The notes beneath the pieces are model-generated. The model ran no database searches and had not been told where the DNA came from. It was given only the letters and a program-made list of their open reading frames with translations. A stretch of DNA of 64,000 nt from Amorphochlora amoebiformis (Eukaryota > Cercozoa > Chlorarachniophyceae). Position numbers and translations under genes: made by a program. Positions within the stretch are counted from its first letter, which is position 1. Each line of letters starts with the position of its first letter. The DNA lies in contig BAAHQB010000030.1 of NCBI GenBank assembly GCA_054601695.1, forward strand, positions 682,001-746,000, written 5' to 3'. This document shows, piece by piece, positions 17,427 to 29,221 of the stretch.

Positions 17427-17551
17427 CATATATTTATACTATTTACTATGATTAGCCCAAGATGGTGAAGAAACAAATTGAGGGATTGTTGAATAGAGAA
17501 TACATAGAACGGGACGAGAACAATCTTCAGCTGTATAATTATAAGGCTTGA
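820..17551 (+). CDS. CUL4: CUL4-type cullin, about 35 exons, 5' end outside window
   Basis: Scaffold subunit of a cullin-RING E3 ubiquitin ligase. Exons: 820-880, 1127-1189, 1496-1591, 2086-2131, 2809-2865, 3443-3516, 4220-4254 (uncertain), 4571-4602, 5430-5508, 6158-6198, 6970-7003, 7082-7162, 7278-7352, 7644-7708, 7967-8019, 8670-8729, 8842-8894, 9265-9315, 9487-9542, 10192-10240, 10398-10460, 10874-10918, 11240-11270, 11361-11407, 11852-11905, 12610-12672, 12912-12972, 13809-13849, 14356-14415, 15031-15074, 15218-15268, 15603-15684, 16520-16597, 17017-17061, 17456-17551. Every join keeps codon phase except around 4220-4571, where one short exon is missing. Family landmarks appear in order: [106 protein letters not shown], and [11 protein letters not shown] close to the stop. 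The LDRTFVL and IERDR segments point to CUL4 rather than CUL1 or CUL3. About 670 codons are recovered; the usual N-terminal part before the first exon must lie upstream. Introns are (TA)n or telomeric repeat, and six begin with GC. Confidence 0.95.
3163..3190 (+). repeat. CUL4: Truncated copy of a cullin exon head
   Basis: The sequence ataggtttttgggatgcag here matches ataggttcttgggatgctg at the start of the real exon (3443-3516) with few changes, and then runs into (TA)n. It lies in the intron upstream of that exon and includes the splice acceptor. Confidence 0.6.
4255..4560 (+). repeat. CCCTAA-type repeat intron with one dispersed-element copy
   Basis: Degenerate telomere-type repeat with CCCTAA on the coding strand of the cullin gene. 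It contains a partial copy of the dispersed element at about 4336-4390 (GGAGGAGTGAATGGTCCTCG to CTGAATAATCTGATCC). A short island at 4450-4495 might hide the missing cullin exon, but no reading keeps phase. Confidence 0.75.
4866..5145. repeat. Possible dispersed tRNA-derived (SINE-like) repeat
   Basis: A unique-looking island in a cullin intron. It starts TGTTAGCGTAGG and carries a B-box-like AGTTCGATTC, followed by AAGTCCGTTTGGATTATGA. The order resembles 61637-61700, which starts TGTTAGAGCAGCGG and reads AAGTTTGGATTATGA. It ends in TGGGTTCCGA-type repeats. No intact tRNA fold was established. Confidence 0.3.
8041..8225. repeat. Long near-perfect (TA)n microsatellite
   Basis: One of the longest pure TA runs, in the cullin intron between exons 7967-8019 and 8670-8729, with a short CA run at 8158-8175. 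Comparable pure runs are at 12240-12280, 18900-18960, 36600-36660 and 57590-57645. They carry no coding signal. Confidence 0.95.
10919..11239 (+). repeat. Cullin intron made of CCCTAA-like repeat plus dispersed element
   Basis: The whole intron between exons 10874-10918 and 11240-11270 is AT-poor and telomere-like. It begins with a GC donor (gcaaca) and ends ttaaaag. A dispersed-element copy lies at about 11018-11085. It contrasts sharply with the (TA)n introns on either side. Confidence 0.8.
12673..12911 (+). repeat. Cullin intron consisting mainly of the dispersed element
   Basis: The 239-nt intron starts gcatac and ends cgtag. About 100 nt of it (roughly 12715-12818) is a near-full copy of the dispersed element: CACGATCTGC, a TTATCCCTGACAG arm, GCCCCACTCTGTGGAGGAG, then CTGAATAATCTGATCC. 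The element lies entirely within one intron. Confidence 0.75.
12975..13540. repeat. GA-rich purine tract in a cullin intron
   Basis: About 550 nt of (GA)n-like sequence on the + strand, producing long R/E/K frames on one strand and S/L/F frames on the other. It follows directly after the donor at 12973 and precedes exon 13809-13849. A CT-rich counterpart lies at 14440-14640. No exon is needed here for the cullin frame. Confidence 0.85.
16520..16597 (+). CDS. CUL4: Cullin exon with the NEDD8 acceptor site
   Basis: This 26-codon exon is phase 0 on both sides, with acceptor cacag and donor gtaatc. It reads [14 protein letters not shown] near its end. In cullins the lysine of I/V-V-R-I-M-K is conjugated to NEDD8; here that codon is 16571-16573. 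The exons at 17017 and 17456 carry the rest of the winged-helix domain (RRVKFTLT, then [12 protein letters not shown]) and end at TGA 17549-17551. An intact acceptor site suggests a functional, neddylated cullin; that is inference from conservation. Confidence 0.93.
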
Positions 17552-18018
17552 TCATGACCAATGTCTTAGAATTTGGAAGAACCCGAAGCAAGTTTGTCTA
17601 TCAGATTTGAAAGATCTTTATCATCTAGATTACGTCTAGAACGAACTGATCATGCCGATCGATTTCTCTCAGTGATAACATAGCATTGATCTAGTATATC
17701 TAGTATATTTCACTGCTCGATCCGACTTGAGTTCACTATTAGCGCTAGTAGTGTGATCACCGGTGTCTCTAGTCTATGGTTCAGCAATTTCTCTTGAATT
17801 TCATTCTCGTAGCATGTGATTCGTAGATCCTCCATATCATCATTGAGTGATTAAATTCTAGTATAAAAATGTTGACTATAATGTGTTTATAAAAAAATAT
17901 TCGATGACTCCGTATAATGTTAATTACATGACATTAACATCACAGCCGGGTTTATGTCGGCGCGCGCACAACTGTCAACTGTTTTCAAATAAATATTAAA
18001 TTTATTTGGACGTTTCAC
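17552..18018. other. Convergent 3' intergenic region
   Basis: About 470 bp between the cullin stop (+) and the stop of the next gene (-). It is unique sequence without microsatellite. An AATAAA lies at 17988-17993. I see no coding exon. Confidence 0.5.
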
Positions 18019-18303
18019 CTACTTCCGTATATCATCGACTCTTGGACCCTGAATGAAGAGAAAATTAGTACTGTGATTTGTGTAAGAAATGGATACATTG
18101 TTGCGATTACCGCGCCAGCTGTAGGTACCACCAGGTCGGGTATGTCGTCTGCAACCTGTTTACATATCTCTAGAATATATATATATATATATATGTATGT
18201 ATAATATATATGTATATTTACATATTATATCATTACGTAACACACATAAAAATATGTGCATAACTATATCACACACACACATATACACACACAAACACAT
18301 ATA

Positions 18304-18341
<38 letters not shown>

Positions 18342-18363
18342 TATATATATGTGCAATATGTTT

Positions 18364-18394
<31 letters not shown>

Positions 18395-18421
18395 GTATAT
18401 ACATATACATATATATTATAT

Positions 18422-18469
<48 letters not shown>

Positions 18470-18620
18470 CAAACCGAAGGGTTTTTCCACTTGGGTGCGA
18501 TATCAGTTAACACCAGCTCCTGGACCTTAAGTTAAGCTTAGGGTTAGCCTTAGGCTTCAGATTCGAAATCTAGATGATCAACGATACAAATATGTACATA
18601 TATATATATTATATATATAT

Positions 18621-18655
<35 letters not shown>

Positions 18656-18683
18656 GTTTGTAATATATATATATATATATATA

Positions 18684-18722
<39 letters not shown>

Positions 18723-18893
18723 GTGTATATACATAAATATTTAGATATATAAATATATATATCATATATTGATATAGGCACATGCATAACATCATATGTA
18801 TATTAATTACTTAATATATTATACATATGTATAAATAATTATTATATATATCCTATATGTAGATATGTCATATACGTACATGCACATACACAC

Positions 18894-18963
<70 letters not shown>

Positions 18964-19053
18964 AAAATGTACATATGTCTATATATACATGATATTTGTA
19001 TACATACATATAAACATATATATTTATATAACTCCATATATACATAATATGTG

Positions 19054-19087
<34 letters not shown>

Positions 19088-19174
19088 TTTATATATATAT
19101 ATATATATATATGTATACATATGTATATACATACAATACATGGACACATACGCACACTATAATTCACAAATGTG

Positions 19175-19250
<76 letters not shown>

Positions 19251-20759
19251 ACACATAAATATATTACGTTTTACCAGTCGAGCTCGTAGACGGATATATA
19301 TATATATATATAAAACATATATATATATATATTTATATATATGTATACACATAAATGTTATGCATTACCAGCCCCATTTCGTCGAGTTCATAGACGGATA
19401 GGAAGTCGAGCTGGACGGGAAACCCACTCTGATTACATGTTCATATATTTTTATGTATATTTGTGTATGTCTTTACTTCTATATGTATAACATGTTCAAT
19501 GTACACACACACTTTACAATTCATAAATAAATAAGTAAATGTACAATATATATATATATGTATTCATATTCATATATATTAAATATATATACTACACTTT
19601 TTTTTCTTCATCTACATCTGTAGAAGTATATTATATATATATGTATATGTATATATGTATATATACATATGTATGTATATACATAAATATTTGTAATGTA
19701 TAAAACTATGATTTCATATGCATAATATATATGTACCTCACAGGAGAGCCATGGACGACCACGAATGGTCCATCGCACCCTGCATGAGTTATATATATTC
19801 AAAATATACATATATATATATATGTATATACATATACATATACACTATATTTACACACACACACACAATATATATAATACATATACATATATATATATAA
19901 TATTTATTTCTATGTATTATATACATATATGTATATATCATATCACACGCATCCAGTCATAAGTGTAACATATATATATATATATTTATATATATATATA
20001 TATATATATATCTTCACCCCAACTATCAATCTTCACCTAACATCATGTTCAACCCAATCATAATAGGAAACCTGAATGGTGCGGCTAAAGTATATACCGC
20101 TAGCCCTTTACATATACGGCTAAAGTATATACCGCAAGACCTTTACATACTAACTATCAAGTTGAATATTACCTAACGGTTGGCGAGAGAGGGTCTATGT
20201 CTCTGTATATCGATGCATACGATATATTCGCCTGGAAAATTGTATATATTGAACAATATTTGTAATATGATATATTTATATATATACAATAATTCTATTT
20301 ATGTAAATATCTATTTATATATTATACCTATACCTAAATAGATTTATCTATGTGAAAACGTAAAAGTTGAATAATCACCTCCTCGAAGATTAGAGCCGAG
20401 ACGACACGTATGATATCGGTCCACAGCTAAATGTAAATTAGAAATCTTTTTACACATTATTTATGCAAAGCGCGCACACATATATATATATATATATGTA
20501 TAATAATGGTAATAATATATCATATATATTATATATATATATATATATATTATATTATATGTATATAGACATACATGTTCGTATACATTTATATAAATAT
20601 TAATATGATTTTTCTTCACTAAATACAAACATAACGTTTCCACGGATATACAAAACCATGTAATTTTATACTCAAAATATATGTACATATATCTCCACCA
20701 TATACATATACATATATTATATATAAATATATATATATATATATTGTCCAATATATAAG

Positions 20760-20801
<42 letters not shown>

Positions 20802-20850
20802 GTCTGAGTATGTCTTTGTATGTATCAATATTATATTTATATATAAATAA

Positions 20851-20889
<39 letters not shown>

Positions 20890-20905
20890 TGTTTATATAT
20901 ATATA

Positions 20906-20955
<50 letters not shown>

Positions 20956-21195
20956 TGTGACTCGTACTCGGTAAGAATGTTTTCCCTCGAGCGTAAAGTT
21001 GACATTGTAACGTACGAGGCTCACTTGAATCTTGAGATCGTCACTTTTTACGTTATACGTACATAAATATTACATATATATATGTGTGTGTAAATAAATA
21101 TATGTTTATACTTATATGTATTGTAGGTATGTAAACATACTTGCAAATATACACACATATGTAAATTATATTTACATATATACATATATATATAC

Positions 21196-21233
<38 letters not shown>

Positions 21234-22056
21234 GGGAAGGGAAGGTAGAGGAGGGTAGGTGGCTGGAAGGGGAAGCGGAGATGAGGGTAGGCAAGGATAG
21301 GAGGGGAAGAGGACCGTAGGGGCTCTAGATTGAGTCTCTGTTTGAACATATTGGGGATTTCCAGTCGAATCCAAGTGATAAGCCGTCCTGATTTTTAAGT
21401 AATGCAAGTATATTATACATATGGAGATGGTAGTCCAACTTATGTCAGAATTCTTAGTCCGCGCATGTTATGCCATTAGAACTTCCAAACAATACATGCC
21501 ATATTCGAGTCAGATTTTGTACAGGATTTTTTTTTTTATCTCAGACCTTTATTGATTCTAAATTCAGTCTCTCTTTTCTTGTCCAGTTCCCTGCCAACCA
21601 CGGGTGGAGTTTAGTTTCGGTAAACCAAATCTTCAACCCGAGACCAAAATTCCACTAAAACATTTTACAAACCCTTTCCCTTTCGTCCTCTCCTCATTCC
21701 TTTCCCCCACTTACACTTTCACCTCTATACACCCGCTTATACACCACTACTGACCTCTCACAACCCTTCCTGGTATCTCAAAATATTCAAACCACATCCC
21801 GGGCCGAGTCCCTCTCAATTGCACAACAATTTAATCCCAAAAGTACACTTATACCTATCTTTCTCGGCAGTAGGGTCTCTTATAGAGGGCAAGGCAAAGG
21901 CCTTGAGCACGCTGGAAACTGATCGTTTACGTCGAGACCAAAAAGGTTGCGCCTCCCAGAGGCCTCCTCGCGCAATACTTTGTGTAACTTTATGGCACGG
22001 TGATAGACCACGATTGATAGAGGACCGAGACGCGAGGGTGAGGGAGAAAATGACAT
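18019..22056 (-). CDS. NTF2-like/DUF2358-like protein, 11 exons, complete
   Basis: Exons in order: 22056-21939 (starts [16 protein letters not shown]), 21387-21348, 21043-20968, 20426-20379, 20231-20221 (11 nt), 20202-20173, 19779-19737, 19428-19369, 18525-18475, 18155-18111, 18048-18019 (ends GPRVDDIRK, stop TAG). All phases agree and the sum is 552 nt, 183 residues. All introns are GT-AG. Residues around [18 protein letters not shown] followed by [15 protein letters not shown] and [10 protein letters not shown] resemble the DUF2358/SnoaL-like proteins, whose core ends in a conserved VRW-x-hydrophobic-x-G-x-P strand and a Y-x-L/E-D-x-x-G turn. The family is an inference from memory and its function is unknown. 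The N-terminus has no clear signal peptide. The antisense frame at 21819-22067 is a shadow of exon 1. Confidence 0.72.
19260..19300 (-). repeat. Degenerate copy of an exon tail plus donor site
   Basis: On the minus strand, TCCGTCTACGAGCTCGACTGG followed by taaaacg and ATTTATGTGTATAC matches the last part of the exon at 19428-19369 (TCCGTCTATGAACTCGACG) and its following intron start. It lies just downstream of that exon in transcript order. Confidence 0.6.
20070..20150. repeat. Short direct duplication in an intron
   Basis: CGGCTAAAGTATATACCGC followed by a CCTTTACATA-like segment occurs twice in tandem, at about 20080 and 20117, with spacing near 37 nt. It is non-coding and lies between exons 20173-20202 and 19737-19779 of the minus-strand gene. 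Confidence 0.6.
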
Positions 22057-22903
22057 GGAAGAGGTGAAAAGGGCGCATGTTCTAGTCCATTGGCGCCATG
22101 CCAGTCACCATATTTCCTTTCGGTTCGGAAGCCAACCAAAGCAAAGGGTATGCAAATATTGATTTGGATATCTCGATATCTATGTTTATTATCTAGAGAA
22201 GGACATTAATTCTTCGGTAATCCTCCAATTCGCCTAAAATTTGCGTGCGTCGGCACGCAAACAGCGCTTGTGTTCGCTTGTCATCCGAGCGTCACCGTAG
22301 CCTGTCCGTACGTCGCTGTCATCGGCGTTGTCGCTTATTTATCCTGTCACAGTCTCGTAGGTTTGTCACCCTGTCCTGTCACGATCGTCGCGTGGAAGTA
22401 AAATTGTAGACCCTGCTCTCGGCATCGATCCGGGTTTGGGAACATGCATGGAATTACAAATGTCAAGCGGTCGAATCACGGTGTTTAAATGTCTCACATA
22501 CAGGATCAATTCCTGCAAACAACCAGTACTCATATATACATATAAAATATCTTCGTACCTTTTTTATATCAAACAGTTTGATTAAGTATATTATTGAATC
22601 GTATAATTATTTACGTGTATTATGATGCAATATATTATGCAGTTACACATATATCATATTATACTATTATATTTATGATATATACAATTGTGTATGTTCT
22701 ATGTAATAAATAATAGTATTAATGGAAATTTAATATTTGTTTATACTATCGGTTTACAATTGTGACCTGGCTTGTGAGCATTGTCCTAACCGTGATGAAA
22801 ACTATATATATTATATATATATATATATATTATATAAACATATATATATATATATATTTAAACATGTATATATATGTATATATATATATATAGTATATAC
22901 ATA

Positions 22904-22934
<31 letters not shown>

Positions 22935-23084
22935 TCATATATATATATATATATATATATATAGATAAATGCTTAATATATACGGAAATTCACTTATCTA
23001 ATTGAAGATCAAATTACAATGATGATCGAGCGGAAGAAGATTGCTTAGAAGCTACATCTGTATCTTTGACACTGCTACTCTATC
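22057..23084. other. Intergenic region upstream of the DUF2358-like gene
   Basis: The first 500 bp are GC-richer and CpG-containing, a likely promoter and 5' region for the minus-strand gene starting at 22056. A perfect 9-bp stem with a GTCG loop lies at 22240-22261 (TTTGCGTGC/GCACGCAAA). The rest is AT-rich, with (TA)n from 22800 to 22965. Confidence 0.45.
22240..22261. promoter_or_regulatory. Perfect inverted repeat upstream of the gene start
   Basis: TTTGCGTGC, loop GTCG, GCACGCAAA. It is about 190 bp upstream of the ATG at 22056 (minus strand). It could be a protein-binding site or a chance palindrome. No family is recognised. Confidence 0.3.
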
Positions 23085-23153
23085 TCAATCTCTTAATATC
23101 TTCAAATGTGCACTTCCAACGACTATAAACCCTTGGCCACCCTCAGAATCTCC
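23085..23153 (-). CDS. Possible alternative last exon of the glutaredoxin-like gene
   Basis: Acceptor gtaacag, then 22 open codons ending at TGA 23085-23087. It would be phase-compatible with a donor gtataa at 23362-23357, replacing the short DWV ending. The plus strand of the same island is also open, so strand is not proven. Confidence 0.35.
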   Translation of the reverse strand, partial: GDSEGGQGFIVVGSAHLKILRD

Positions 23154-23250
23154 CTGTTACACGTTAAGTATTATAAATTTATACGCATATGTATGCTATA
23201 TATATTATATATATATATATATATATTATTGAACAAATGTATAATATACA

Positions 23251-23288
<38 letters not shown>

Positions 23289-23646
23289 CGACATTTTCGC
23301 ACACGTAATTCTACGATTCTATCATGAATACATATTATATATATGCTATATGTACATTATACCCAATCAAAATACCTCTCGATCTTATCTGCCGTAACCC
23401 TTGGCAGTACCTCTACCTCCACTTCCTTACCCCCTTCCCCAGCCACTGCCACCACGGGCACACGTGTCAGATAATCATCTGACCAGTCGGGGTTTGTGGA
23501 TATATCACGAATTAATAATTCAGCGGCGGAGAGCGGGGAGGGGAGGAATTGAGCGCGGTCGATGAGACCCTGGGGTTGTGAACACAGCATTATTCACATG
23601 TGTGTGTTTTTACGTATATGTATGTAATACTATGTATGTATGTATT

Positions 23647-23687
<41 letters not shown>

Positions 23688-23764
23688 TATATATATATAT
23701 ATATTATATATATATATATATATATATTTACATATACGTTTATTTATATATGCATACATATATG

Positions 23765-23798
<34 letters not shown>

Positions 23799-23889
23799 AT
23801 ATATATATATTTTTTATATATATATAATTATATATTATATATTATATAATATATATATATCATATATATATTATATATATATATAATAC

Positions 23890-23921
<32 letters not shown>

Positions 23922-24528
23922 ATACATACAAATATAAATACATACTTCCATAAAAATAAATGAGACTTATTCACAAACACGTATCTGCATCCACCTGTAC
24001 TTTTTTCTTCATCGAATCACACAGCGGACAATCTGGCTTTGTATACACAACCACATATCTAACATCCAACTCCCTCCCTGGATCACTCTCACTACACTGA
24101 CATCCAACCCCAGGTACCCTACCCAACAAACCCACTCTAAAATCCCTAACCCGGCCCGGATTTTTGACAGTTTCTTTCACTGAAGCCGAGAAGCTAGGGT
24201 TTTCGATATTAAATCCTGTTCTATATCTATGCAGGGGTAAAAATCGAGAAATTGAGAGAATATTCTGAGGTTTCTGAAGCTCGCGGGCCAGGCTCAAATG
24301 GGATCTTCGAGACGTATCCAGTGGGAACATCAGGAAAATAGCCCCAAGGCCGGCAAGGGTGAAGAAGACAATCCATTTTGTTGACTTTTTGGAGAACTTT
24401 TCCTCCCCTCCGAATGCCCGCGATAACATGATGGGACGCTTGGGGGGCTGGCAAGTCATAAGGACCGAAGAAGACGGCCGGGGGCGAATACTGAAGGAGA
24501 TAATTTTTAAATTTTTTCTGAGAGGCAC
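23085..24528 (-). CDS. Membrane-anchored glutaredoxin-like protein (DUF836 type)
   Basis: Exon 1 is 24528-23995 (178 codons) and exon 2 is 23569-23357 (stop TAA), phase 0, with donor GTACAG|gtggat and acceptor ccccag, giving 248 residues. Residues 159-173 read VVVYTKPDCPLCDSM: a beta strand followed by a C-P-L-C active site (Cys167, Cys170). Exon 2 continues with DISTNPDWSDDY, then RVPVVAV, the cis-proline strand of a thioredoxin fold, then EVEVLPRVTADKIERYF. This matches the small glutaredoxin-like DUF836 family. An N-terminal hydrophobic helix near residues 52-69 (IVFFTLAGLGAIFLMF) suggests a membrane anchor or targeting sequence, unusual for the family. Met23 or Met34 could be the true start. 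Alternatively exon 2 ends at 23363 (TGG|gtataa) and joins exon 23153-23085 in phase 0 (GQGFIVVGSAHLKILRD, stop). Confidence 0.75.
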
Positions 24529-24820
24529 AAACAGGTTATGTCACTCGGATTGAAATGTTTTTAGAACTTAGAGATATTTAGGGACGAGAGGGGAGGTGTT
24601 TGCAACACATTGTGACACCCTGCCTGCCTGCCACACAAGCCGACAAATTAACACTAAATATATGTGACTACAAAGCGTGACATCACGTCATGTGCTCTTG
24701 ATGGGTTAGACTGCCGGACTGCAGTCAGCGTCCCACGGCCGTCCGGACTGAAACATTAATTGCGGTCGTCCGCCCAAATGGCGTACCAACTAGCAACGTA
24801 AGGGCGATATACACGTAAAT
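24529..24820. promoter_or_regulatory. Divergent promoter region
   Basis: About 290 bp between two divergent start codons (24528 minus, 24821 plus), free of microsatellite. It contains TGACATCACGTCA at about 24679-24691, a CRE-like pair of half sites, and two CCGGACTG boxes near 24714 and 24742. No TATA box is evident. That both genes share it is inferred from layout. Confidence 0.45.
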
Positions 24821-25391
24821 ATGGCACAATATGAAGCAGAATCACAGTATGCGTTTATGACCTTCTGGGGAGGAATGTCTATGGCGAGGTAAGGTGGTCT
24901 GCTGGAAAATATCGTCGATATTCTGGTCATTTTTCAGTCCCTACGGCGGAATTTCCGTTGATTTTATTGAGTATTTGCGAGTCTCTAAATACTTTGGGTG
25001 CGAGATAGGCAATATTCCTAGGACTGTGGAGTGTCTCATTCGTGGGAGAGGGTTTTCTTACATAATTATATCGATATTTTGTCATTTTCGGCTAATATGC
25101 GCGGAATAGCGGGTATTTTCAAAGATTTTGGTGCCAGACGGTTCCGCCTCCGGGCCCGTGGGAACTTCTAAAGCTTCTTCTCGATCCCTCTCTTTCTCTT
25201 TCTTATTGGCCTTTCCATCTATTGCTTTCCTTTCGCAACATCTTTCTCTTCTCCCGAGACTTTACTATTTCTTGACGTATCTCTCTTGGTCTCTCTCTCT
25301 CTCTCTCCCTCTGTCTCTCTCTGTATGTATATATTCATGGCCTTCTGTTACTTATATACGTGTGGTATAATTGGACATATATACAATTTAT

Positions 25392-25438
<47 letters not shown>

Positions 25439-25491
25439 CATGTGTATGTGTATGTATATCTCGTATGTATCATGCTTGTGTACTATGTATA

Positions 25492-25533
<42 letters not shown>

Positions 25534-25559
25534 CATAAAGCTACACATCCGTATTATAT

Positions 25560-25598
<39 letters not shown>

Positions 25599-25651
25599 TT
25601 ATATACATATACATATATATATATATATATTATATATACATATATATATAT

Positions 25652-25685
<34 letters not shown>

Positions 25686-27524
25686 CATATAATATAAAAA
25701 AAAAACCACACATATCTCATCATATATTAAAACCAGCTATGGACTCCCAGTCTACTTCGTGCCTATGCTAGACGACCAACACCGTAACAATTGCTACGAA
25801 AAGTCAAACCCTCACCCTAACCCTAACCCTAACCCAAACCCTAACCCTAACGCTAACCCTAACCCTAACCCTGCTGTTATCCCTAACAGCACTATAGCCC
25901 CCACTGTGCAGGAATCAATGGTCCTCGGACAATGACATGCTGAATAATCTGATCCTAACCCTAAACCTAACCCTAACCTTCGCTGAAGTCGCTCCCAGCA
26001 TAAAAGCCCCACAAAGAGGCGAAGTCGATGGCCCTAGGCTAAGAAATGCAGAATAGTTTCATCTTAACCCTACCCCAATCCAAGCCTAATTCTCCTCATC
26101 ATCTCTAGGGCAATTAAACAAGCAATAGCCCACTTCATACAACATCAGAAGCGGAGACCTCACATTATAGATCTCGGTAAACCAAACCCTAACCCTAACC
26201 CTATAGCCCCACTCTGTGGAGGAGTCAATGGTCCTAAAACTAAGACATGCTGAATAATCTGATCCTAGCCCTAACCCTAACCCTAACCCTAACCCTAACC
26301 CTAACCCTAACCCTAACCCTGACCCTAAACACTATAGCCCCACTCTGTGGAGGAGTCAATGGTCCTAGGACTAAGACATGCTGAATAATCTGATCATAGC
26401 CCTAACCCTAACCCTAACCCTAACCCTAACCCTAACCCTAACCCTAACCCTGACCCTAAACACTATAGCCCCAATCTGTGGAGGAGTCAATGATCCTAGG
26501 ATTAAGACATGCTGAATAATCTGATCCTAACCCTAACCCCCACACAGTGGAGGATCAATGGTCCTCGGATTTAGACATGCTGAATAATCTGATCCTAACC
26601 CTAACCATATCCGAGTCAATGGTCCTCGGACTAAGACATGCTGAATAATCTGATCCCATAATCCTAACCCTAACCCTAACCCTAACCCCGACAACACGAT
26701 CTGCTGACATCCCTAACAGCACTATAGCCCCACTCTGTGGAGGAGTCAATGGTGCTCGGACTACGACATGCTGAATAATCTGATCCTAACCCCAACTCTA
26801 ACCCTACCGTATCCTCCAACTATTTTTAGGCTGTGGGACGGGGATGCTTAGCATATTTGCCTTGAGACATGGCGCCGCGAAGGTGGATCGATTCTGAATA
26901 ATCGACGTAAATATTTGTTTAATGCTCTCTGGTTACTGCTCTCTGTTTACTATGTGTGTAAACCTAGCTACGTTTATATAATGTAGTATACAGTTTCGAA
27001 AGGGGGAGCGTCCTGTGTGCGAATATTAGTGTTTTAGGTGATTTCTGGAGACGGGAAGCACAGTCTTGTGGGCAGACATGCATTGGAATTGTGTGTGTTT
27101 TTATTATTCTCTCTGTCCCTATACATTTTACATATCTATCTGTGTATATATTCTATGTGTAACGTGTATTCAATATATGTGAAATTATGTATAAATAGGT
27201 ATATATATATATATTACTATATCTACATACATAAAAGGTGACTTCGATCGACAAAAATCAAGATATGGTGGATATGTGTTTTGAAGCTGTCGAACTAGCT
27301 CGAAAGTCCTGTTCGGGAGGTCAACAGTTAACCCCAACCACTAACCCTTACCCTACGCTAACCTTTGCGTAAGTCAGGTGAGTCATATGTAGGTATATGT
27401 TGGTAGAATATAGATGCATATATATATATTATATATATACATACATATATATATATATATATGAATACAGATATATTTATAGTACAGTATGTGCGCAATC
27501 TACGCGACTGCACGTATTTGTCAA

Positions 27525-27562
<38 letters not shown>

Positions 27563-27587
27563 AATTATATATATATATATATATATT

Positions 27588-27627
<40 letters not shown>

Positions 27628-27875
27628 CCGTTACGTACGTATGTACAGTATATAATATATTTACATATATATATATATATATATATATATTGATATTTAC
27701 ATATGTGTATATTGATATTTATATATATATATATATACACACATACATATATATATATATATATTATATATAAGTATCAATATACATACATATATATATA
27801 TATACATATATATGTATAGATATGTTATTTTTGTAATATTTCACATAATATTTATGTGTATATGTATACATACAT

Positions 27876-27935
<60 letters not shown>

Positions 27936-28966
27936 ATATATATATACTTTCAGGCAATAAATGGGGAATACATGACGCGTTTCACGGAACTTTCCCAACG
28001 TCGACTAGGGTAATTAAAAGACATATATACATACATACATATATATATATATATACATATGTGCATATATACATATCCACTGTCAACTGCCGCACATTTT
28101 ATACCAAAACTAAAGTTAGGATTACATCTAGGCTAACATGAGACAGACAAACTGGGATTAGGGCTAACTTTAGGGTTACTACAACGCATTTACAACAATA
28201 ATTAGAGTTAACCCCAACCCTACTCCAGCCCCACAATGTGGAGGAGTCAATGGTCCTCGGACTAAGACATGCTGAATAATCTGATCCTAACCCTAATCTT
28301 GACAATGGTCCTAGGTCTCGGGGAGCAGGTCTGCGGGTTGGTTGGCAGATGGGGAAAGTGGAAAGACGAGAAAATTTGATATTTTGATTTCTGAGGTGAG
28401 ATATGGTTGAGATTACGGGTTAGGGTTACGGGTCAGGTTAGGGTTTGGGTTGTACATATATATATATATATAAATATCTATATATATATATATGTATGTA
28501 TGTATGTATGTGATGTCAATATATATATATATATATATATATATGAAGTACATATACATATATACATATATGGAATGTTTATATTTATATATATATATAT
28601 GTGTATATGTATGGATATTATATATATATATATATATGTATATTCAAAAATCGTGCATTAACCTCTAATGTATGAAAGAAAATCATTTTTATCTTTTCGC
28701 TCCTTTACCCTACCCAACCAATTTCTACATATCTATATATATGTATATGATGTATATATATTATATATATATATTATATATATATATATGTATAAGTATA
28801 TACATACGCATAGAAATATATAAGTGTGTTTATGGAAATATACATGTGTGTATATACCTTTTTTTTATGTAGATATTTATATATTTATACATGTATATGT
28901 GAAATATAAAAAATATATAAATATGTATATATATAAATATATACATATATATATGCATAGAAAATG

Positions 28967-28997
<31 letters not shown>

Positions 28998-29183
28998 TTG
29001 TATGTTTATATTTATATAAATATGCATATACATATACATATATATATATGTATATATATATGTATATATATTATATATATATAATATATTAAGTGATGGA
29101 TATATAATATATATTAAGTGATATTGGTATTTTCGTATACAGATTCTTGGAACACTTGCAACATCCGAGAGTATGGTAAACTG

Positions 29184-29221
<38 letters not shown>

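Noticed and set aside
21819-22067. Plus-strand ORF with [19 protein letters not shown]
   Set aside because: The minus strand gives an ATG exon whose phase joins ten further exons; the plus frame has no partner exons.
25806-26815. A chromosome end or telomere
   Set aside because: The tracts are short, interrupted, present in both orientations across the window, and lie within introns of intact genes.
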